Numbered from the stretch's first letter, positions 43,988 to 55,974 are shown. The stretch: DNA of 64,000 nucleotides from Cepaea nemoralis (GCA_014155875.1 JACEFZ010015070.1:62001-126000), one strand, 5' to 3'. Notes: generated by a model not told the origin, from the sequence alone. Numbers and translations are program-made.

Positions 43988-44398
43988 TTAGCTGTTTAGT
44001 TTAGTTTAGTCGACGTATCAACGTCATGGCACACGGGTGTAACCCATAAGTGCCCCGTTCTATTCCTAACTCAAGCCTGAGTCCGGAGAAGCTCAACTCA
44101 GTGCACGAACTCCGTTGCACCGGTGGAGATCATGAAATACTTTGGGTAGATTTTTAACTCGAAATTTTGCCCGGGCAGCGCCGTTAGGTTACTCTTTTTC
44201 GATCTCCAACCGCCAGGGAGTTTTAGGTGCGCAACAATACACACAGGCGTCCGATCTCAGTACCCAGAGACCAGGGGACATTTTGTTACTATAAGTGCAC
44301 GTGAAAAAAATCCCGGCCCTCACCGGATCTTGAACCCGGGACCTCCAGCACTCGAGGCGGACACCATACCTCGAGACCACTCTGCCTCGCAATTAGCT
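43988..44398 (-). mobile_element. Full-length tRNA-type SINE, family 3, with 11-bp target duplication
   Basis: On the minus strand the head is GCGAGGCAGAGTGGTCTCGA (A-box-like) then GGTTCAAGATCC (B box). A body of about 300 nt ends GGGGCACTTATGGGTTACAC, TGACGTTGATACGTCGAC and a CTAAA-type tail. CAATTAGCTGT occurs at both borders (about 43989-43999 and 44389-44399). The last 60 nt resemble the 3' ends of the RNase H LINEs at 28649 and 55943. Confidence 0.88.
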
Positions 44399-44539
44399 GT
44401 GAGATCAACAAAGTAGATACAGGAGTCAGGGGGAAAGCTCCTAAAATGATGAATAGACAACAGCACGGGTTCACAACACAAACACGGTTGTGAGAAAACA
44501 CATTTGTCCTTGGAATTCTAGCTTTGTGGGGCATTCTGG

Positions 44540-47500
44540 GCAGACACTAGTGTTTGGGACATCCTGGGTAGATACTAGTGTTTGGGATGTCCTGGGTAGA
44601 TACTAGTGTTTGGGATGTCCTGGGTAGATACTAGTGTTTGGGATGTCCTGGGTAGATACTAGTGTTTGGGATATCCTGGGTAGATACTAGTGTTTGGGAC
44701 GTCCAGGGCAGAAATTAGTGTTTGGGACATCCTGGGTAGATACTAGTGTTTGGGATGTCCTGGGTAGATACTAGTGTTTGGGACGTCCTGGGTAGATACT
44801 AGTGTTTGGGACGTCCTGGGCAGACACTAGTGTTTGGGACGTCCTGGGTAGATACTAGTGTTTGGGATGTCCTGGGTAGATACTAGTGTTTGGGATGTCC
44901 TGGGTAGATACTAGTGTTTGGGATGTCCTGGGTAGACACTAGTATTTGGGATGTCCTGGGCAGACACTAGTGTTTGGGACGTCCTGGGCAGATACTAGTG
45001 TTTGGGACATCCTGGGTGTATACTAGTGTTTGGGACGTCCTGGGTAGATACTAGTGTTTGGGACGTCCTGGGCAGACACTAGTGTTTGGGACGTCCTGGG
45101 TAGATACTAGTGTTTGGGATGTCCTGGGTAGATACTAGTGTTTGGGATGTCCTGGGTAGATACTAGTGTTTGGGATGTCCTGGGTAGATACTAGTGTTTG
45201 GGACGTCCTGGGTAGATAGTAGTGTTTGGGATGTCCTGGGTAGATACTAGTGTTTGGGACGTCCTGGGTAGATACTAGTGTTTGGGATGCCCTGGGTAGA
45301 TACTAGTGTTTGGGACGTCCTGGGTAGATACTAGTGTTTGGGACGCCCTGGACAGACACTAGTGTTTGGGACGTCCTGGGTAGATACTAGTGTTTGGGAT
45401 GTCCTGGGTAGATACTAGTGTTTGGGATGTCCTGGGTAGATACTAGTGTTTGGGACGTCCTGGGTAGATACTAGTGTTTGGGACGTCCTGGGTAGATACT
45501 AGTGTTTGGGATGTCCTGGGTAGATACTAGTGTTTGTGATGTCCTAGGTAGATACTAGTGTTTGGGATGTCCTGGGTAGATACTAGTGTTTGGGATGTCC
45601 TGGGCAGATACTAGTGTTTGGGACGTCCTGGGTAGACACTAGTGTTTGGGACGTCCTGGGTAGATACTAGTGTTTGGGACGTCCTGGGCAGACACTAGTG
45701 TTTGGGACGTCCTGGGTAGATACTAGTGTTTTGGATGTCCTGGGTAGATACTAGTGTTTGGGATGTCCTGGGTAGATACTAGTGTTTGGGACGTCCTGGG
45801 TAGATACTAGTGTTTGGGATGTCCTGGGTAGATACTAGTGTTTGGGATGTCCTGGGTAGATACTAGTGTTTGGGGCGTCCTGGGTAGATACTAGTGTTTA
45901 GGACGTCCTGGGCAGACACTAGTGTTTGGACGTCCTGGGTAGATACTAGTGTTTGGGATGTCTTGGGCAGACACTAATGTTTGGGACGTCGTGGGTAGAT
46001 ACTAGTGTTTGGGACGACCTGGGTAGATACTAGTGTTTGGGACGTCCTGGGTAGATACTAGTGTTTGGGACGTCCTGGGCAGACACTAGTGTTTGGGATG
46101 TCCTGGGTAGATACTAGTGTTTGGGACGTCCTGGGTAGATACTAGTGTTTGGGACGTCCTGAGCAGATACTAGTGTTTGGGACATCCTGGGTAGATACTA
46201 GTGTTTGGGATGTCCTGGGTAGATACTAGTGTTTGGGACGTCCTGGGTAGATACTAGTGTTTGGGACGTCCTGGGCAGACACTAGTGTTTGGGACGTCCT
46301 GGGTAGATACTAGTGTTTGGGACGTCCTGGGTAGACATTAGTGTTTGGGACATCCTGGGTAGATACTAGTGTTTGGGACGTCCTGGGTAGATACTAGTGT
46401 TTGGGATGTCCTGGGTAGATACTAGTGTTTGGGACGTCCTGGGTAGATACTAGTGTTTGGGACGTCCTGGGCAGACACTAGTGTTTGGGACGTCCTGGGT
46501 AGATACTAGTGTTTTGGATGTCCTGGGTAGATACTAGTGTTTGGGATGTCCTGGGTAGATAATAGTGTTTGGGACGTCCTGGGTAGATACTAGTGTTTGG
46601 GATGTCCTGGGTAGATACTAGTGTTTGGGATGTCCTGGGTAGATACTAGTGTTTGGGGCGTCCTGGGTAGATACTAGTGTTTGGGACGTCCTGGGCAGAC
46701 ACTAGTGTTTGGACGTCCTGGGTAGATACTAGTGTTTGGGATGTCTTGGGCAGACACTAATGTTTGGGACGTCGTGGGTAGATACTAGTGTTTGGGACGA
46801 CCTGGGTAGATACTAGTGTTTGGGACGTCCTGGGTAGATACTAGTGTTTGGGACGTCCTGGGCAGACACTAGTGTTTGGGATGTCCTGGGTAGATACTAG
46901 TGTTTGGGACGTCCTGGGTAGATACTAGTGTTTGGGACGTCCTGAGCAGATACTAGTGTTTGGGACATCCTGGGTAGATACTAGTGTTTGGGATGTCCTG
47001 GGTAGATACTAGTGTTTGGGACGTCCTGGGTAGATACTAGTGTTTGGGACGTCCTGGGCAGATACTAGTGTTTGGGACGTCCTGGGTAGATACTAGTGTT
47101 TGGGACGTCCTGGGTAGACACTAGTGTTTGGGACGTCCTGGGTAGATACTAGTGTTTGGGACGTCCTGGGTAGATACTAGTGTTTGGGATGTCCTGGGTA
47201 GATACTAGTGTTTGGGACGTCCTGGGTAGATACTAGTGTTTGGGACGTCCTGGGCAGACACTAGTGTTTGGGACGTCCTGGGTAGATACTAGTGGTTGGG
47301 ACGTCCTGGGCAGACACTAGTGTTTGGGACGTCCTGGGTAGATATTAGTGTTTGGGATGTCCTGGGTAGGCACTAGTGTTTGGGATGTCCTGGGTAGATA
47401 CTAGTGTTTGGGATGTCCTGGGTAGGCACTAGTGTTTGGGATGTCCTGGGTAGATACTAGTGTTTGGGACGTCCTGGGTAGACACTAGTGTTTGGGATGT

Positions 47501-48085
47501 CCTGGGTAGATACTAGTGTTTGGGACGTCCTGGGTAGATACTAGTGTTTGGGATGTCCTGGGTAGATACTAGTGTTTGGGACGTCCTGGGTAGATACTAG
47601 TGTTTGGGACATCCTGGTAGATACTAGTGTTTGGGATGTCCTGGGTAGATACTAGTGTTTGGGACGTCCTGGGCAGACACTAGTGTTTGGGACGTCCTGG
47701 GTAGATACTAGTGTTTGGGACGTCCTGGGCAGACACTAGTGTTTGGGACATCCTGGGTAGATACTAGTGTTTGGGATGTCCTGGGTAGATACTAGTGTTT
47801 TGGATGTCCTGGGTAGGCACTAGTGTTTGGGATGTCCTAGGTAGATACTAGTGTTTGGGACGTCCTGGGTAGACACTAGTGTTTGGGATGTCCTTGGTAG
47901 ATACTAGTGTTTGGGACGTTCTGGGTAGATACTAGTGTTTGGGATGTCCTGGGTAGATACTAGTGTTTGGGATGTCCTGGGTAGATACTAGTGTTTGGGA
48001 TGTCCTGGGTAGATACTAGTGTTTGGGATGTCCTGGGTAGACACTCGTGTTTGGTACGTCCTGGGTAGACACTAGTGTTTGGGAC
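44540..48085. repeat. 28-bp minisatellite, about 127 units
   Basis: Units TGGGTAGATACTAGTGTTTG plus GGATGTCC or GGACGTCC, each with an ACTAGT site. Variants GCAGACACT and GTAGGCACT are interspersed. A segment with rare variants (TTTGGGGCG, TTTGGACG, ACTAATG, GTCGTGG, GACGACC) near 45720-46160 recurs about 783 bp later near 46505-46945. It lies 3' of the minus-strand membrane-protein gene. Confidence 0.96.
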
Positions 48086-48426
48086 ATCCTGACTGTGTTC
48101 AAGCTTGTAGAGGACTTCCATTGTGTACAAGAGCAACAGAGTCACCGCAACACCCCGCCTTGACGTAGACATCCCGTACCCACACACCACACACCCCTAG
48201 AAAAGCTGAGCAGCATGTGTGGCTACCTATTGGCATATTACCATATTATTAAGCGCCTCATTCTTCTTCTGGAATATGCGTTTGCTTGATCTCTTCTACA
48301 CTTCATCTACGTCACGTATTTTCCATTTGTATAATGCCCCCCCCCCCCCCCCAATATTTGAGCTTACCTATTTCGTTAAGAACGTTTGCTTCTATTGTAA
48401 TACAGAATGATGAAAATAGTGATGAA

Positions 48427-48699
48427 TTATAATGATCTGTACACAAATAGATGAGGTTCACCTGGAGAATTGCAATACTCCGGGGAGAGAAAAGAAGAGT
48501 CTGCAGTGTCTTCTCTGGCTGACATCTTCATGGGTCGTTGACTGGCTTCGCTGTCAGCATCGCTGTCGACGGAAGTGTCCTTCAGCCTCTCTTGAAGCTT
48601 CTCTTTGTAATCTTCTTCCTGCTGGCGACGCTTGGCCAGGTCCGTCATCTTGCTTAGAACTTTGTCTCTTCTGTCATCCTTGCGAAGTTTAGCCATTTC
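48427..48699 (-). CDS. Single-pass membrane protein gene, terminal exon
   Basis: Continues the 50903-51134 exon in phase 0: acceptor GATCTGCAG (minus) ends at 48700 and the exon reads EMAKLRKDDRRDKVLSKMTD, LAKRRQQEEDYKEKLQERLK and then an acidic-serine tail (DTSVDSDADSEAS) to the stop at 48427. This is a highly charged, probably helical cytoplasmic tail of 90 residues. The protein family is not identified with certainty; short extracellular domain, one membrane span and cytoplasmic tail are the topology of KCNE-type potassium-channel subunits (resemblance only). Confidence 0.8.
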   Translation of the reverse strand, partial: EMAKLRKDDRRDKVLSKMTDLAKRRQQEEDYKEKLQERLKDTSVDSDADSEASQRPMKMSAREDTADSSFLSPEYCNSPGEPHLFVYRSL

Positions 48700-48754
48700 C
48701 TGCAGATCACAGAGACATAGACACAATTGTACAACAGTAGAAGAGAGGTACTGG

Positions 48755-49020
48755 AAGACAGCTAGAGAATACGATTACCATGTTATGGTCAGACAAGAAC
48801 AAATTATTATTCTGCGCCTCAGAACAAGACACCATAGATTACCCAAATAAATGTATACAAAATTCAGGGTTGGCGAATGAGCCATGTGCAATGGCGCCGC
48901 AGACAGCAGAGCACATTCTCCAAGACTGCCCTTAATACAACATATCTAGGCAAACCTTTTGGCTTAGAGAAACAACAGTGGAAGATAAACTCTATGGACC
49001 GCTGAGTGGACTAAAACAGA
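48755..49020 (+). pseudogene. LINE ORF C-terminal fragment
   Basis: Reads YDYHVMVRQEQIIILRLRTR followed by HHRLPK and, in broken frame, AAD-TAEHILQDCP-like sequence. This is the RLRTGHNRL plus CxC/H/C tail seen at 15060. It lies in the intron of the minus-strand gene. Confidence 0.65.
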
Positions 49021-49374
49021 CAGTGACATTTATATAAGAGACAACATTGCAGATGTAAACAATCAATTTGAAACGAAAGAAAGAAGAAGAGGAAGAAACG
49101 AGAGAATATTCTTGACAGTCGTTCAACATGACAAACAGAAATGCCAGCATTTAAATGATGTATTCTGTTGGAGATCACGAGATGTCGGGAAGCATGATCG
49201 CCTGTACCAGTTCGCAAGGCTTCGATGATAATGATGGTAGGGGTGATTGTGACTATGACGTGCTGGTAGTTCTTTCAGCTTAGCTATGCTGCTGGACATC
49301 ATGACCTCAACTGTTGTAGTCTCAACCATCACCCATCGTAGGTCTGCAGCTGGTTGTTCTGCATGTTCCCATGG

Positions 49375-50902
49375 AACCCCCTTAACCCGTTACTTTAAAG
49401 TAGTTCTTCAGCTGTTTGTCATGTGTGTACCCATGGATGTGACACACTACCATGACAACCCCTTACTTTCAAGTAGTTCTTCAGCTGGTTGTCCTGCGTG
49501 TACCCATGGATGTGACACACTACCATGACAACCCCGAGCGTCTTACCTTCAAGTAGTTCTTCAGCTGTTTGTCATGTGTGTACCCATGGATGTGACACAC
49601 TACCATGACAACCCCTTACCTTCATGTAGTTCTTCAGCTGGTTGTCCTGCGTGTACCCATGGATGTGACACACTACCATGACAAACCCTTATCTTCAAGT
49701 AGTTTTTTTTCCAGCTGGTTGTCCTGCGTGTACCGATGGATGTGACACACTACCATGACAACCCCTTATCTTCAAGTAGTTTTTTTCAGCTGGTTGTCCT
49801 GCGTTTACCCATGGATGTGACACACTACCATGACAACCCCTTACCTTCAAGTAGTTCTTCAGCTGTTTGTCATGTGTGTACCCATGGATGTGACACACTA
49901 CCATGACAACCCCTTATCTTCAAGTAGTTTTTTTTCCCAGCTGGTTGTCCTGCGTGTACCCATGGATGTGACACACTACCATGACAACCCCTTATCTTCA
50001 AGTAGTTTTTTTCAGCTGGTTGTCCTGCGTGTACCGATGGATGTGACGCATTACCATGACAACCCCTTATCTTCAAACAGTTTTTCAGCTGGTTGTCCTG
50101 CGTGTACGCATGGATGTGACACACTACCATGACAACCCCTTACCTTCAAGTAGTTCTTCAGCTGGTTGTCCTGCTTGTTCTTGCGGATGTGTGATGCAAT
50201 CATCATGACAATGGAATCCCGTAGATGATACCATGAGAACCCCTTACCTTCAAGTAGTTCTTCAGCTGGTTGTCCTGCTTGTTCTTGCGGTTGTGTGATG
50301 CAATCATCATGACAATGGACATCCCGTAGATGATACCATGACAACCCCTTACCTTCAAGTAGTTCTTCAGCTGGTAGTCCTGCTTGTTCTTGCGGATGTG
50401 TGATGCAATCATCATGACAACCCCTTACCTTCAAGTAGTTCTTCAGCTGGTTGTCCTGCTTGTTCTTGCGGATGTGTGATATGACAATGGACATCCCGTA
50501 GATGATACAATGACAACCCATTACCTTCAAGTAGTTCTTCAGCTGGTTGTCCTGCTTGTTCTTGCGGTTGTGTGATGCATCATGACAATGGACATCCCGT
50601 AGATGATACCATGACAACCCCTTACCTTCAAGTAGTTTTTCAGCTGGTTGTCCTGCTTGTTCTTGCGGATGTGTGATATGACAATGGACATCCCGTAGAT
50701 GATACAATGACAACCCCTTACCTTCAAGTAGTTCTTCAGCTGGTTGTCCTGCTTGTTCTTGCGGTTGTGTGATGCAATCATCATGACAATGGACATCCCG
50801 TAGATGATACCATGACAACCCCTTACCTTCAAGTAGTTCTTCAGCTGGTAGTCCTGCTTGCTCTTGCGGATGTGTGATGCAATCATCATGACAACCCCTT
50901 AC
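49375..50902 (-). repeat. Tandem array of exon-end plus splice-donor copies
   Basis: About 15-16 copies of CCAGCTGAAGAACTACTTGA followed by AG and a donor GTAAGGGG (minus strand). The copies at 50141-50902 preserve up to 87 nt of the neighbouring exon, encoding YGMSIVMMIASHIRKNKQD and NQLKNYLK, plus about 18 nt of intron; period about 75-105 bp. The copies at 49375-50140 are more diverged (HIHGYTQDNQLKNYLK type). Several copies lack the ATGATGATTGCATC stretch. Confidence 0.92.
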
Positions 50903-51134
50903 CTTCAAGTAGTTCTTCAGCTGGTTGTCCTGCTTGTTCTTGCGGATGTGTGATGCAATCATCATGACAATGGACATCCCGTAGATGATGATCACGGCCA
51001 CAACATAATAGAGGGCTCCTAAACTGTCGTCCCTGGCTGATATGGGTTCATCAATGACACCGATCCACGTGTTGTTCTCATTGGTGGCCTTGTGGATGCG
51101 GATGGTCAGTTTGCCATAGACGTCCAGTGCGCTT
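50903..51134 (-). CDS. Single-pass membrane protein gene, transmembrane exon
   Basis: On the minus strand, after acceptor GTCCACAG, the exon encodes ALDVYGKLTIRIHKA, an NENNTW sequence with a potential N-glycosylation site, ISARDDSLGALYYVVA, then a hydrophobic span of about 22 residues (VVAVIIIYGMSIVMMIA) and a basic juxtamembrane HIRKNKQDNQLKNYLK. The donor GTAAGG follows at 50902. It ends in phase 0, matching 48699. The upstream signal or start exon was not located. Type I orientation is inferred from the basic residues after the span. An open minus frame continues through the downstream array, so intron retention would not hit an immediate stop. Confidence 0.82.
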
Positions 51135-51555
51135 CTGTGGACACATGTTGGAGCATATATAATGTCAACTAAACACATCGGATGGCAGGCCATAACAATT
51201 AGGTATAACAATTCATATGGAAAAGATAACCATAACGAGAATTAACAAAGCAAATCATAACCCGATCTCCCTTGGTGAAGCCTCACTTCATGGGATTGAA
51301 TCATGCACCTATTTAGCGAGCATTGTGGACAAAGATGTGGGAACAAATACAGATATCAAAATATAAACAGGAAAGACAAGAAGTGCTTGCATAGCACCAG
51401 GGAATGTGTGGGAGTCCATGGACAATAAACTTAGCATCCAACTTGAGATTTTGAACTGCAGCATTAAAACAGAACTACTGTACGGAGCACAAATTTGGAG
51501 AAGGAATAAATAAATTACCAATAAACTACAAACATTGATTAGCTGGTGCCAGCTC
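51135..51555. other. Intron sequence of the membrane-protein gene
   Basis: No exon recognised; AT-rich. A LINE-like CCATGGACAATAAACTTAGC passage was not strong enough to call. Confidence 0.4.
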
Positions 51556-53135
51556 AGAACAGAAGATAGATAGACAGACAGACAGACAGCTCCACACAAC
51601 CACACACCGATCACTGATGACACGCCGATAGACAGACAGACAGACAGCTCCGCCCAACCACACACCGATCACTGACGACTCACCGATAGACAGACAGAGA
51701 GACAGCTCCACACAACCACACACCGATCACTGACGACTCACCGATAGACAGAGAGACAGCTCCACACAACCACACACCGATCACTGATGACCCGCCGATA
51801 GACAGACAGAGAGACAGCTCCACCCAACCACACACCGATCACTGACGACTCACCGATAGACAGACAGACAGCTCCACACAACCACACACCGATCACTGAC
51901 GAGTCACCGATAGACAGAGAGACAGCTCAACCCAGCCACACACCGATCACTGATGACCCGCCGATAGACAAACAGAGAGACAGCTCCACCCAACCACACA
52001 CCGATCACTGACGACTCACCGATAGACAGACAGACAGCTCCACACAACCACACACCGATCACTGACGAGTCACCGATAGACAGAGAGACAGCTCAACCCA
52101 GCCACACACCGATCACTGATGACACGCCGATAGACAGAGAGACAGCTCCACCTAACCACACACTGATCACTGACGACTCGCCGATAGACAGACAGACAGC
52201 TCCACCCAACCACACACCGATCACTGACGACTCACCGATAGACAGACAGAGAGACAGCTCCACCCAACCACACACCGATCACTGACGACTCACCGATAGA
52301 CAGACAGACAGCTCCACACAACGACACACCGATCACTGACGACTCACCGATAGACAGACAGACAGCTCCACACAACCACACACCGATCACTGACGACTCA
52401 CCGATAGACAGACAGACAGCTCCACACAACCACACACCGATCACTGACGACTCGCCGATAGACAGACAGACAGCTCCACACAACCACACACTGATCACTG
52501 ACGACTCATCGATAGACAGAGAGACAGCTCCACACAACCACACACCGATCACTGACGACTCATCGATAGACAGACAGACAGCTCCACACAACGACACACC
52601 GATCACTGACGACTCACCGATAGACAGACAGCTCCACACAACCACACACCGATCACTGACGACTCACTGTTAGACAGACAGAAAGACAGCTCCACACAAC
52701 CACACACCGATCACTGACGACTCGCCGATAGACAGACAGACAGACAGCTCCACACAACCACACACCGATCACTGACGACTCGCCGATAGACAGAGAGACA
52801 GCTCCACCCAACCACACACCGATCACTGACGACTCACCGATAGACAGACAGCGATACAACTCCACCCAACCACACACCGATGGACGACTCGCCGATAAAC
52901 AGAGAGACAGCTCCACCCAACCACACACCGATCACTGGCGACCCATCGATAGACAGACAGAGAGACAGCTCCGCCCAACCACACACCGATCACTGACGAC
53001 TCGCCGATAGACAGACAGACAGACAGCTCCACCCAACCACACACCGATCACTGACGACCCGCTGATAGACAGACAGACAGCTCCACACAACCACACACCG
53101 ATCACTGACGACTCGCTGATAGACAGACAGACGGG
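51556..53135. repeat. 54- to 60-bp minisatellite, about 28 units
   Basis: Units contain ACCACACACCGATCACTGAC, GACTCACCGATAGACAGACA and CAGCTCCACACAACC. Length varies with the number of GACA steps inside the unit. Minus-strand frames read [20 protein letters not shown] type repeats, compositional. Confidence 0.94.
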
Positions 53136-53219
53136 CGGACCGTTTGGTGGGAGAGTGGGTGGATATTATTTTGATGATAAGACAAATGGATGGATGAACG
53201 GATGGTTGGATGAATTAAT

Positions 53220-53309
53220 TGATGGGCGGATTGACAGACAGACAGGCAGACATACAGATATGCAGACAAACAAACAAACAGACAGACAGATAGATAGATA
53301 GATAGATAT

Positions 53310-53389
<80 letters not shown>

Positions 53390-53452
53390 GTGGATGGATG
53401 GATGGATGGATGGATGGATGGACTGACGGACGGACAGACAGACAGACAGACC

Positions 53453-53503
<51 letters not shown>

Positions 53504-53535
53504 CGATAGATAGACAGACAGACAGACCGACCGAC

Positions 53536-53593
<58 letters not shown>

Positions 53594-53676
53594 GTAGGTA
53601 GGTGGACGGACGGATGGATTGATGGATGGACTGACGGACGGGCGGACAGACAGACAGACCGATAGATAGACAGACC

Positions 53677-53715
<39 letters not shown>

Positions 53716-53716
53716 C

Positions 53717-53789
<73 letters not shown>

Positions 53790-53860
53790 GTGGACGGATG
53801 GATGGATGGATGGATGGACTGACGGACGGACGGACAGACAGACCGATAGACAGACAGACC

Positions 53861-53891
<31 letters not shown>

Positions 53892-53970
53892 CGACCGACC
53901 GACCGACAGATATATAGATAGATAGATAGATATATAGATAGATAGATAGATAGATAGATAGGTTACTGGG
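53220..53970. repeat. GATA/GACA/GGAT compound microsatellite with higher-order pattern
   Basis: Blocks of GATA, GGAT(G), GGAC and GACA follow each other in the same order about three times (GATA blocks near 53290-53390, 53540-53595 and 53720-53790, and a fourth at 53930), each followed by GTGGACGGATGGATGG-like sequence. The minus frame (YLSIYLSI / CLSVCLSV) is compositional. Confidence 0.93.
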
Positions 53971-54744
53971 TGGGTGGTTGGGTTGGTGGGTAGGTAGATA
54001 AGTAATTAGATACCCTGAAGCAAGAAACAGGCACGTCCTCAAACTGTCACTAAATTTATTGATTTAATTGTGACTTCACAAGTCAACATCCAACTTTACA
54101 CACAGAACAATCAGGGAGAAAACTAGCTCCAGCCATCAGGTCAAACAGTCAACCCCGAACCAGGCTGACGAGTGTGAGTGGTTCAGAAATGGAAGCACTT
54201 GTGTAATAATCACCCTCAGTTACTCTCGATTGGTCCTTTAGCCGACTGTTTGGCACCCATTACAGGAAGAGTGTCCGTACCCATTTATCTAATTGACACG
54301 ACCAAAGTCACGGGGATTCGTCTGTCTCCTACAAGAGTGTTGGTACCGGCAGACGACTGGCATATACGTGTGTTCATTGCAGTTACAATTCTTGTTAAAG
54401 GACATCGGATTGTTGAGATAGAGACAACTTCAAGGAGCCTTTGGTAACTTTGCTGTTTAACCAATACATACTAAACTTATGTTGGGAATTTAAAAAATGT
54501 AACACAGAAGCAACACACAATATACGGCATGATTTAGTGCCTGAATGAATCGTAAACCGCACCCCCTCCCCCCTTCTTTTTTTAAATACAAAAATGAGAA
54601 GCAGACGATAAGCTTGACTAGAAAAATAGTCACAAGTAACAAAAGAGACCTTCATCAGCACACAAACAAACAAACAAACAACCAAAACAAACACAAACTG
54701 ACACAACTACATGAAAAACACTACATGAAAATATAAATATAAAA
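53971..54744. other. Unassigned sequence
   Basis: An 89-codon plus frame at 54178-54447 has no recognised motif or paired splice sites. Nothing else is evident. Confidence 0.4.
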
Positions 54745-54895
54745 GTGTCTTAAATGTTTTATTACCTGTCATATTTCAGTACATCTTATCGGGGGCATAT
54801 TGCAGAGTTATATATCATATGAAATGAATACATGAACAATACTGTGTGTGAAACAATTAAAACACCTAGTCACTGATATTGTTCGAATGTGCAGC
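54745..54895 (-). mobile_element. Degenerate Penelope-like 3' fragment
   Basis: TTTTATTACCTGTCATATTT followed by CAGTACATCTTAT aligns with TTTATTGCCTGGCATATTTC, GCTGCATCTCGT in the left arm at 59490-59520; GAGTTATATATCATATGAAA matches the 3150 fragment exactly. A T-run of about 30 at 54990-55018 follows. Confidence 0.55.
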
Positions 54896-55152
54896 ATTAT
54901 TTATCCTCACATTTAAAATGAAATCTTTCTGTTTGCAAAAAATTGGCTGAAGATTACTACAACTAGCTCTTTTTGTTTTGTTGCGTTTAAATTTTTTTTT
55001 TTTTTTTTTTTTTTTTTAAGTATTAGGTGTTTAAAATATTTTGCTTTCAAACTTAACAAACCCAAAAAAATTTGAGCCATTTTAGTTGTACACAAAAGGC
55101 CATAAGCTGAATAGTCCAGCCTGGCATCTCAACGATGCGCACAGATCCTCTT

Positions 55153-55433
55153 AACAACTGAACTATCACATTAAGCCGGGAGTGCAGGGAGTGGCCAGCA
55201 GGGGCCACGGAAGTGGAAATCCAGCAGCTAATTCAGGACAATGCTCACTCGGGTGATGTGATTATCTACACAGATGGTTCGGTGTCAAGAGGTGAGAGAA
55301 GTGGCTGGGGGTTCATAGCCAAAGCCAATGGTCGATGTTTGGGGCAGGAGAGCCTGGCATATGATACCACAACATCCAGCTTAAGAATGGAAGTGGAGGC
55401 AGTCACTGCGGCTCTCCGCTGGATGGAGAATAC

Positions 55434-55484
<51 letters not shown>

Positions 55485-55974
55485 TGTGATTGTAACTGAC
55501 TCAGAAAGCATGCTGACGAGGGTGAGGACGGGCAGGCTTCGTGCGGAGTGGCTTGCTTCGCTTCGGAGGTCACGGGTGACAAGCATCGCCTGGATCTTTT
55601 CTCCGGGGCATGCCGGTGTTCTGGGAAATGAACAGGCGGACAGATTGGCTGGCTCGCAGAACTTGGTGGAGTATTGATACATGACAAGGCAGACGTGGTT
55701 GCGGCCTTGTGGGAGCACGTGCACACCTCGGAGGAGCAAATGGATTACCATGGTCTGGCAAGAATGAGACAACGAGGAGTGACGAAGGGATCTGGCCGAC
55801 GCTCACAGCTCAAAGGAAAGGCGAGACGGACTTATAATCAGATTGCTACTGGTACTATTAGTGTTGGAACTCTTCGCTGGCTGCTGAGGATGGAGACGGA
55901 GCACTTATGGGAATGCCCCGAATGCTGTGATGTCGATTCCTAAATCAATCAATCAATCAATCAACAACTGAACT
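55153..55974 (+). mobile_element. 5'-truncated RNase H LINE with 12-bp target duplication
   Basis: AACAACTGAACT borders the insertion at 55153-55164 and 55963-55974. The element ends in an AATC-type tail (TAAATCAATCAATCAATC). It contains the RNase H domain and C-terminal region of the same family as 28649-29539. Truncation removed the reverse transcriptase. Confidence 0.9.
55213..55943 (+). pseudogene. LINE RNase H and C-terminal region, frameshifted, with internal CA repeat
   Basis: RNase H motifs: VIIYTDGSVSRGERSGWGF, LRMEVEAVTAALRWMEN, IVIVTDSESML, WIFSPGHAGVLGNEQADRLA. Between WMEN and IVIV a CA microsatellite (55436-55483) adds an in-frame run of alternating Thr-His. A frameshift near 55670 moves the C-terminal region (MARMRQRGVTKG-like, TISVGTLRWLLRMETEHLW) to another frame ending at 55943. 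Confidence 0.85.

Noticed and set aside
48427..51134. Naming the membrane protein as a KCNE channel subunit
   Set aside because: Topology and the YG-containing span are suggestive, but the tail lacks a motif I can tie to that family; a profile search would decide.
53215..54042. 275-codon YLSI/CLSV minus-strand frame
   Set aside because: Translation of GATA/GACA microsatellite.
54178..54447. 89-codon plus-strand frame
   Set aside because: No recognisable motif and no consistent splice or start context.
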